A DNA stretch of 9,694 nt, from assembly GCA_015222555.1 (NCBI GenBank), contig JADFVM010000198.1:1-9694 (forward strand), in the 5' to 3' direction. Under the pieces are notes generated by a model, which had not been told where the DNA came from, did not search any database, and saw only the letters and a list, made by a program, of their open reading frames with translations. A program made the position numbers and the translations under genes. This DNA is from Pseudomonadota bacterium. GTDB taxonomy: Bacteria > Desulfobacterota > JADFVX01. Shown piece by piece: positions 6,062 to 9,694 of this stretch; position 1 is the stretch's first letter; each line of letters opens with the position of its first letter.

Positions 6062-8065
6062 ATGGCTGAGATTAAGGGAAGGGGCATAAATGAAAGAGAT
6101 CAGAAACGGGCCCTCGAGGTAACGGAGTCTGCAAGAGAAGAAGCTTGGAAATACCCAAGTTTTGTGGGTGATCTTTTCATGGGGAAGTTCAGACCCGAAC
6201 TGGTGTTTCCCTATCCCGAGCAATCAAAGGAAGATAAAGAAGCAGGGGATGAAATTCTTGCGAAACTGAAGATCTTTCTGGCAGAAAAGCTGGATGCCGA
6301 TGAAGTCGATGCAAAGGGCGATCTCCCCAAAGAGGTCATTGCCGGCTTCAAGAAGATGGGACTTTTTGGCATTAAAATTCCCAAAGAATATGGAGGCCTG
6401 GGTCTAAGCCAGTACAATTATGGCCGAATTATTGAACTTATCTCCAGTCATTGCGGATCAACGGCTGTATTCCTTTCTGCCCACCAGAGTATCGGCGTTC
6501 CTCAACCCCTTAAACTGTTCGGTACAGATGAGCAGAAAAAGAAATATCTGCCACGGCTTGCAAAGGGTGAGATATCTGCCTTTGCCCTAACAGAGCCGGG
6601 TGTAGGTTCTGACCCCTCCAAAATGACGACAACGGCTACGCCAACAAAGGATGGCAAGCACTTTCTAATTAATGGCAAGAAGCTCTGGATTTCAAATGGG
6701 CCAAATGCAGATATTCTTATTGTTATGGCAAGAACGCCCACCGACGATCCTGAAAAAACAAAAATTACTGCCTTTATTATGGAAAAGGACTCAGAAGGTT
6801 TTACTGTAGAACACCGCTGCCGCTTTCTCGGGCTGAATGGTCTTCAAAACGGTCTATTAAGTTTTAAGAATGTTAAGGTGCCGAGAGAGAATATCCTCAT
6901 GGGTGAGGGTAAGGGGCTCAAGCTGGCTCTCATGACTCTGAACACAGGCAGACTTACACTTCCCGCAGGCTCTTCCGGCGTGGCAAAACAGTGCCTTGCC
7001 ATCGCGAGAAAATGGGCCAATGAGCGTCATCAATGGGGTGCTCCCGTGGGGCGTCATGAGGCGGTGGCTGAAAAAATTGCGGAAATTACAACAGATACCT
7101 TTGCCATTGAGTCAATAGCCTGGCTTACCTCTTCTATGGCAGACAAGGGTGAGGTTGATATTCGGTTGGAGGCTGCGCTGGCAAAGCTTTTTACAACGGA
7201 GCGGCTTTGGTCAATTGTGGACCAAACCCTTCAGATAAGAGGAGGCCGAGGTTATGAGACTGCCTTATCACTGAAAGGCCGGGGTGAAGAAGCGATTCCT
7301 GTGGAAAGAATGTTAAGGGACGCAAGAATTAACACAATTATTGAGGGCACAACAGACATTATGCATCTCTTCATTGCCAGAGAAGCCCTCGATCCGCATA
7401 TGAAAATTGCCAAATTATCACCCCTGACAGGAAAAATGGACATGACTTCGGCGGCGAAATACTACGTTACGTGGTATCCAAAATTGTGGTTTGTAAAAAG
7501 TTCCATCCCAGGCAAACACAACTTTTCCGGTAACCTCTACTGCCAGATGAAATATGTGGAAAGGAAAACCCGATGTCTTGCCCGAACACTTTTCCATGCC
7601 ATGGCGCGGTATCAGGCCGGTCTTGAAAAAAAACAGCGTGTATTGGGACGGATCGTTGATATGGGGACGGAACTTTTTGCCATGGTAGCTGTTATTTCAC
7701 GGGCGCAAATGCTCTATGATAAAAACAGGCAGGATAAAACGCCCCTTGATCTGGCCGATGCTTTCTGTAAAAGATCAAGAAGGAAGATAAGAGCCTTACA
7801 CAGTGCAGTCTACTGTAATGATGACAAGTCCGAATACAAGATTGCAAGAAGCTTTCTGGATAATGACTTTTTATGGCTTGAAGAAGGTATCCTCTCAACC
7901 TGGCGGATAGATGAAAAACCAAAGCCAGCGGCTGTAAAAAAGACGCCTGCTAAAAGAAAGGTAACAAAGAAGCCGGAAAATAAAACTGAAAAGAAGCCCG
8001 TTGCGAAGAAAAGGCCCACCAAAAAAGAGCAAGCCGAGAAGATCGAGGTAAAGGAGAAGGAGTAG
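6062..8065 (+). CDS. Acyl-CoA dehydrogenase with VLCAD-like C-terminal region and lysine-rich tail
   Basis: A flavoprotein predicted to oxidise acyl-CoA to trans-2-enoyl-CoA, passing electrons to electron-transfer flavoprotein. The N-terminal helical domain (about 60-170) contains GLFGIKIPKEYGGLGLS. The beta domain has the FAD/substrate signature AFALTEPGVGSD (173-184) and LWISNGPNADI. The C-terminal helical domain has ERHQWGAPVGRHEAVAEKIA and QIRGGRGYE, and the catalytic Glu is E428 in IIEGTTDIM. At 667 residues it is far longer than the usual 380-400. Residues about 450-617 form an extra domain as in long-chain VLCAD/ACAD9 enzymes, so long acyl chains are the best guess. Residues 619-667 are a disordered tail with 18 Lys in 49, like histone H1 or AlgP. 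The start has GGAG at 6051-6054. No ETF, thiolase or ligase gene is adjacent, so the gene appears monocistronic. Confidence 0.9.
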   Translation: MAEIKGRGINERDQKRALEVTESAREEAWKYPSFVGDLFMGKFRPELVFPYPEQSKEDKEAGDEILAKLKIFLAEKLDADEVDAKGDLPKEVIAGFKKMGLFGIKIPKEYGGLGLSQYNYGRIIELISSHCGSTAVFLSAHQSIGVPQPLKLFGTDEQKKKYLPRLAKGEISAFALTEPGVGSDPSKMTTTATPTKDGKHFLINGKKLWISNGPNADILIVMARTPTDDPEKTKITAFIMEKDSEGFTVEHRCRFLGLNGLQNGLLSFKNVKVPRENILMGEGKGLKLALMTLNTGRLTLPAGSSGVAKQCLAIARKWANERHQWGAPVGRHEAVAEKIAEITTDTFAIESIAWLTSSMADKGEVDIRLEAALAKLFTTERLWSIVDQTLQIRGGRGYETALSLKGRGEEAIPVERMLRDARINTIIEGTTDIMHLFIAREALDPHMKIAKLSPLTGKMDMTSAAKYYVTWYPKLWFVKSSIPGKHNFSGNLYCQMKYVERKTRCLARTLFHAMARYQAGLEKKQRVLGRIVDMGTELFAMVAVISRAQMLYDKNRQDKTPLDLADAFCKRSRRKIRALHSAVYCNDDKSEYKIARSFLDNDFLWLEEGILSTWRIDEKPKPAAVKKTPAKRKVTKKPENKTEKKPVAKKRPTKKEQAEKIEVKEKE

Positions 8066-8090
8066 AATGAGGCCGCTTGAAAGGCCTATT
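8066..8090. terminator. Possible shared terminator hairpin between convergent genes
   Basis: AGGCC (8070-8074) pairs with GGCCT (8083-8087) around an 8-nt loop. With one bulged G, AAT (8066-8068) and ATT (8088-8090) extend the stem to 8 bp. It begins immediately after the dehydrogenase stop and overlaps the rhodanese stop, the right place for a bidirectional terminator. The flanking T-tract is poor on both strands. Confidence 0.35.
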
Positions 8091-8487
8091 GCTCTATTTC
8101 ATAACCCAGCCTGGACCAGGCGTTAATCCCGCCACTCATATTATAGACTTTATTAAACCCGTTGTTTGTTAGGTAGGTAGCGGCCCTGCTGCTTCTTCCA
8201 CCAACGGCGCAATAAATGATTAGCTCTTTATCCTTAAAGGCAGATATCTCATTTATCCTCTTTTCTAAGACCTGGATCGGTATGAGGATGGAATTCTTTA
8301 AATGACCGGTCTTATATTCTCCACTAGTACGCACATCTAGCAACATCACGCCTTTTTTACCCTTATTCAGCATATTCTTAACCTGGCGAGGAGAGATATC
8401 TTTATAACTCTCCGCTGCCCCGTATGACGCAGATAGGAGGGTGCTAATAAAAAGTAGCGACAATAAGATTTTAAATGTTTTTTTCAT
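8086..8487 (-). CDS. Exported single-domain rhodanese (sulfurtransferase-like)
   Basis: A 133-residue protein with an N-terminal signal peptide: MKKTFK, a hydrophobic run, then a small-residue cut near residues 22-25. One rhodanese domain follows. It shows LLDVRTSGEYKTGHLKNSI (49-67), the active-site loop CAVGGRS starting at C93, and GFNKVYNMSGGINAW (110-124). The Cys and the loop Arg are both kept, so persulfide transfer is possible. The substrate is unknown, and small periplasmic rhodaneses are poorly characterised as a group. The start is fixed by GGAG seven bases upstream of the ATG, read on the minus strand. The gene faces the acyl-CoA dehydrogenase with only 20 bp between stops. Its own promoter, with a consensus -35, lies 53-81 bp upstream of the ATG. 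No sulfur-oxidation partner genes are in the window. Confidence 0.93.
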   Translation of the reverse strand: MKKTFKILLSLLFISTLLSASYGAAESYKDISPRQVKNMLNKGKKGVMLLDVRTSGEYKTGHLKNSILIPIQVLEKRINEISAFKDKELIIYCAVGGRSSRAATYLTNNGFNKVYNMSGGINAWSRLGYEIEQ

Positions 8488-8539
8488 GATCAGACTCCTA
8501 TAGGATGTAATGAAAGACAGAAGAACTTTTGAATACTAT

Positions 8540-8568
8540 AGTAGGTCAGAAAATACCCATTGTCAAGA
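8540..8568 (-). promoter_or_regulatory. Sigma70-like promoter for the rhodanese gene
   Basis: Read on the minus strand, a perfect TTGACA (8568-8563) is followed after 17 bp by TACTAT (8545-8540), which matches the -10 consensus at four of six positions. The -10 lies inside a 10-bp palindrome, TACTATAGTA (8536-8545). The start point would be near 8533, giving a leader of about 46 nt. Confidence 0.55.
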
Positions 8569-8633
8569 CTATGCTGAAAACATCCTTAGGCAAGCGTACA
8601 ATGGTAATCTGAATAGATAGGAGATACCGCTTC

Positions 8634-8763
8634 TTTAAAAATGTGAAGAGTCAAGTCCTCTTCATGGTCTGAACATGAGATGGAACGCCGAGAATAGTAC
8701 ATTTCTTTTTCCAGTTATAATATAGTTTATCGGTCAGCTTTTTTAAAAACTTTAGAAGAGTCA
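8634..8763 (+). repeat. Imperfect direct repeat TTTAAAAA-(3/5)-GAAGAGTCA
   Basis: TTTAAAAA at 8634-8641 followed by GAAGAGTCA at 8645-8653 recurs as TTTAAAAA at 8742-8749 followed by GAAGAGTCA at 8755-8763. The copies are about 108-110 bp apart, with spacers of 3 and 5 nt. Both parts match exactly between copies. It could be a pair of regulator sites or a decayed duplication. No function can be assigned. Confidence 0.4.
8644..8664. repeat. Small hairpin TGAAGAG / CTCTTCA
   Basis: TGAAGAG (8644-8650) and CTCTTCA (8658-8664) are perfect complements with a 7-nt loop TCAAGTC. It overlaps the first copy of the direct repeat, and the second copy lacks the right arm. There is no T-tract on the plus strand. 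Confidence 0.35.
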
Positions 8764-8826
8764 GGCCTTACTGGCGGATCAAGGTATTAAAAATGACTGT
8801 TTGTATGAGTAGGTCAACAGTTTGTC

Positions 8827-8855
8827 TTGCAGGACAATGCAATGCATTTTATAAT
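8827..8855 (+). promoter_or_regulatory. Possible promoter for the DUF3187 gene
   Basis: A perfect TATAAT (8850-8855) has TTGCAG (8827-8832) 17 bp upstream, a weak -35 with three of six matches. If used, transcription would start near 8862. That excludes the ATG codons at 8842 and 8854 and leaves ATG 8896 as the start. Confidence 0.3.
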
Positions 8856-8895
8856 GCTATTTCATCCGAACTTCCTTATTACGCCCTCATTTTCA

Positions 8896-9694
8896 ATGAA
8901 AATTTCTTATAAACTTTTAATAATTATATTAATTTATTCCTCTATCCAGGGCTTGGCCATTAAGGCCTTTTCCGATCAGTATGCTGACTCTTACGCCAGG
9001 GATAATGTCAACCTGGGACCTCTTTATGGACGAAATCAGGCGCCTTTATTAAATCTTTATTACGTTATGCCTGTCACTGATGCCGGATCACTGGGACGGG
9101 GTAGATATAATTTCAGACTAGATTTTGACATATCAAATATTTATGAACGGCACAGTGCCGGGAATTCCATATTGCTATACGATATGGAAATATATCGCAC
9201 TGCTTTTAACCTGACCTATGGTGTTTATAAAGATATTGATATACATGTCGAAATACCAATGCTCGCTTTTAATGGGGGGAAGCTGGATGGGCCCATACAG
9301 GATTATCACGATTTTTTTGGTTTTCCCAATGGTGGTCGGGAAAATAGCCCTGATGGAATATTCGATTACTCCTATAAAGTCAATGGCCAGGCCCTTTTTG
9401 ATTTTCCCTCTCATGGGCTGAAGTTATCAGATAGCAATGTGGACCTGAAGTGGCGTTTAATTGATGACAGTGGCAGACAGCCTGCAGTGGCCGCCCGTAT
9501 GGGGATAAAACTCCCGACAGGTCAATATGAGGATGGCACAGGTTCGGGAGAGTTTGATTATAGCTTTGGACTTGCATTATCGAAGTCGCATGAGGAGCTA
9601 CATTTATTTGCCGGTCTTGATTACAATATCATTAAAGAGCCGGCTGCCCTCAGTACACTCATTGATGAGGATATTGTCCACTTTTTCCTGGGCG
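8896..9694 (+). CDS. DUF3187 family envelope protein (partial, runs off the window)
   Basis: The frame is open to the window edge, giving 266 residues without the C-terminus. Residues 1-25 form a signal peptide: MKISYK, the hydrophobic LLIIILIYSSI, then a cut near AIKA. The rest matches DUF3187 proteins. It shows RNQAPLLNLYYVMP (46-59), the family signature FNGGKLDGPIQDYHDFFGFP (125-144), and AARMGIKLPTGQYEDGTGSG (199-218). Alternating polar and hydrophobic strands suggest an outer-membrane beta-barrel or periplasmic beta-rich protein of unknown role. The start is uncertain. ATG 8842 is in the same frame and has AGGA at 8831-8834, but it would add 18 mostly hydrophobic residues before the signal peptide. 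ATG 8896 has no ribosome site but gives a textbook signal peptide, and a possible promoter lies just upstream. I prefer 8896 with modest confidence. The family assignment itself is firm. Confidence 0.82.
   Translation, partial: MKISYKLLIIILIYSSIQGLAIKAFSDQYADSYARDNVNLGPLYGRNQAPLLNLYYVMPVTDAGSLGRGRYNFRLDFDISNIYERHSAGNSILLYDMEIYRTAFNLTYGVYKDIDIHVEIPMLAFNGGKLDGPIQDYHDFFGFPNGGRENSPDGIFDYSYKVNGQALFDFPSHGLKLSDSNVDLKWRLIDDSGRQPAVAARMGIKLPTGQYEDGTGSGEFDYSFGLALSKSHEELHLFAGLDYNIIKEPAALSTLIDEDIVHFFLG

Larger units (their letters stand above)
8569..8841. other. Non-coding interval between divergent rhodanese and DUF3187 genes
   Basis: No credible gene was found on either strand; frames are short and lack ribosome sites. 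The interval contains an imperfect direct repeat and a 7-bp hairpin, listed separately. A perfect TATAAT occurs at 8716-8721, but no acceptable -35 lies 16-18 bp before it. With the flanking leaders, the whole gene-free distance between the two divergent starts is about 350-410 bp, generous for a simple divergent promoter region. Confidence 0.5.

Noticed and set aside
5921..6223. A 100-codon minus-strand frame across the repeat and the dehydrogenase start
   Set aside because: Half of it is antisense to the dehydrogenase and the rest runs through the inverted-repeat element. No ribosome site or conserved domain is visible.
8716..8721. Isolated perfect TATAAT as a promoter
   Set aside because: No acceptable -35 hexamer lies 16-18 bp upstream and there is no extended -10 TG, so it was not called.
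9175..9577. Three short frames on both strands inside the right-hand end
   Set aside because: All overlap the open DUF3187 frame, which carries the family signature.
1..9694. CRISPR arrays, tRNA or rRNA genes, defence islands or biosynthetic clusters
   Set aside because: No regularly spaced repeats, RNA-gene signatures or recognisable defence or biosynthetic genes were seen. The intact genes are housekeeping or common accessory types.

Overview
The window looks like a chromosomal segment of a Gram-negative bacterium, most likely a deltaproteobacterium (Desulfobacterota or a relative) of moderate, slightly AT-leaning base composition. Supporting signs are a periplasmic rhodanese and an outer-membrane-type DUF3187 protein with signal peptides, a long acyl-CoA dehydrogenase with a VLCAD/ACAD9-like C-terminal extension, and a two-component/c-di-GMP gene remnant. 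The lineage is inferred from gene content and style, not proven.

Layout. Positions 1-738 are a gene graveyard: the C-terminal part of an ISL3-type transposase on the minus strand, abutting a frameshifted and internally deleted histidine-kinase ATPase domain, which abuts a frameshifted C-terminal half of a GGDEF domain. After a good sigma70-like promoter (797-825) comes a compact plus-strand group: folC (887-2161), an exported M23/LytM peptidase overlapping it by 4 nt (2158-3135), a possible 29-residue leader peptide (3139-3228), and a DASS/SLC13 anion transporter that probably starts at a TTG codon (3218-4753). proC (4848-5666) follows, with its own promoter (4769-4797).

A gene-free interval of 395 bp (5667-6061) carries a structured repeat with several perfect or nested inverted repeats. 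It precedes a monocistronic 667-residue acyl-CoA dehydrogenase (6062-8065) with an odd lysine-rich, histone-H1-like tail. Convergent to it is a small exported rhodanese (8086-8487, minus strand) with a perfect -35 promoter. A second gene-poor interval (8488-8895) holds that promoter, a direct repeat and a small hairpin. A DUF3187 gene (from about 8896) then runs off the right edge.

How the genes fit together. The window is mainly housekeeping: folate polyglutamylation, cell-wall hydrolysis, dicarboxylate or anion uptake, proline synthesis, fatty acyl-CoA oxidation, sulfur transfer and an envelope protein. I see no complete defence, secondary-metabolite or mobile system. The oddest items are the Lys-rich dehydrogenase tail, the structured repeat at 5730-5937, the possible leader ORF before the transporter, and the stacked gene remnants at the left end.
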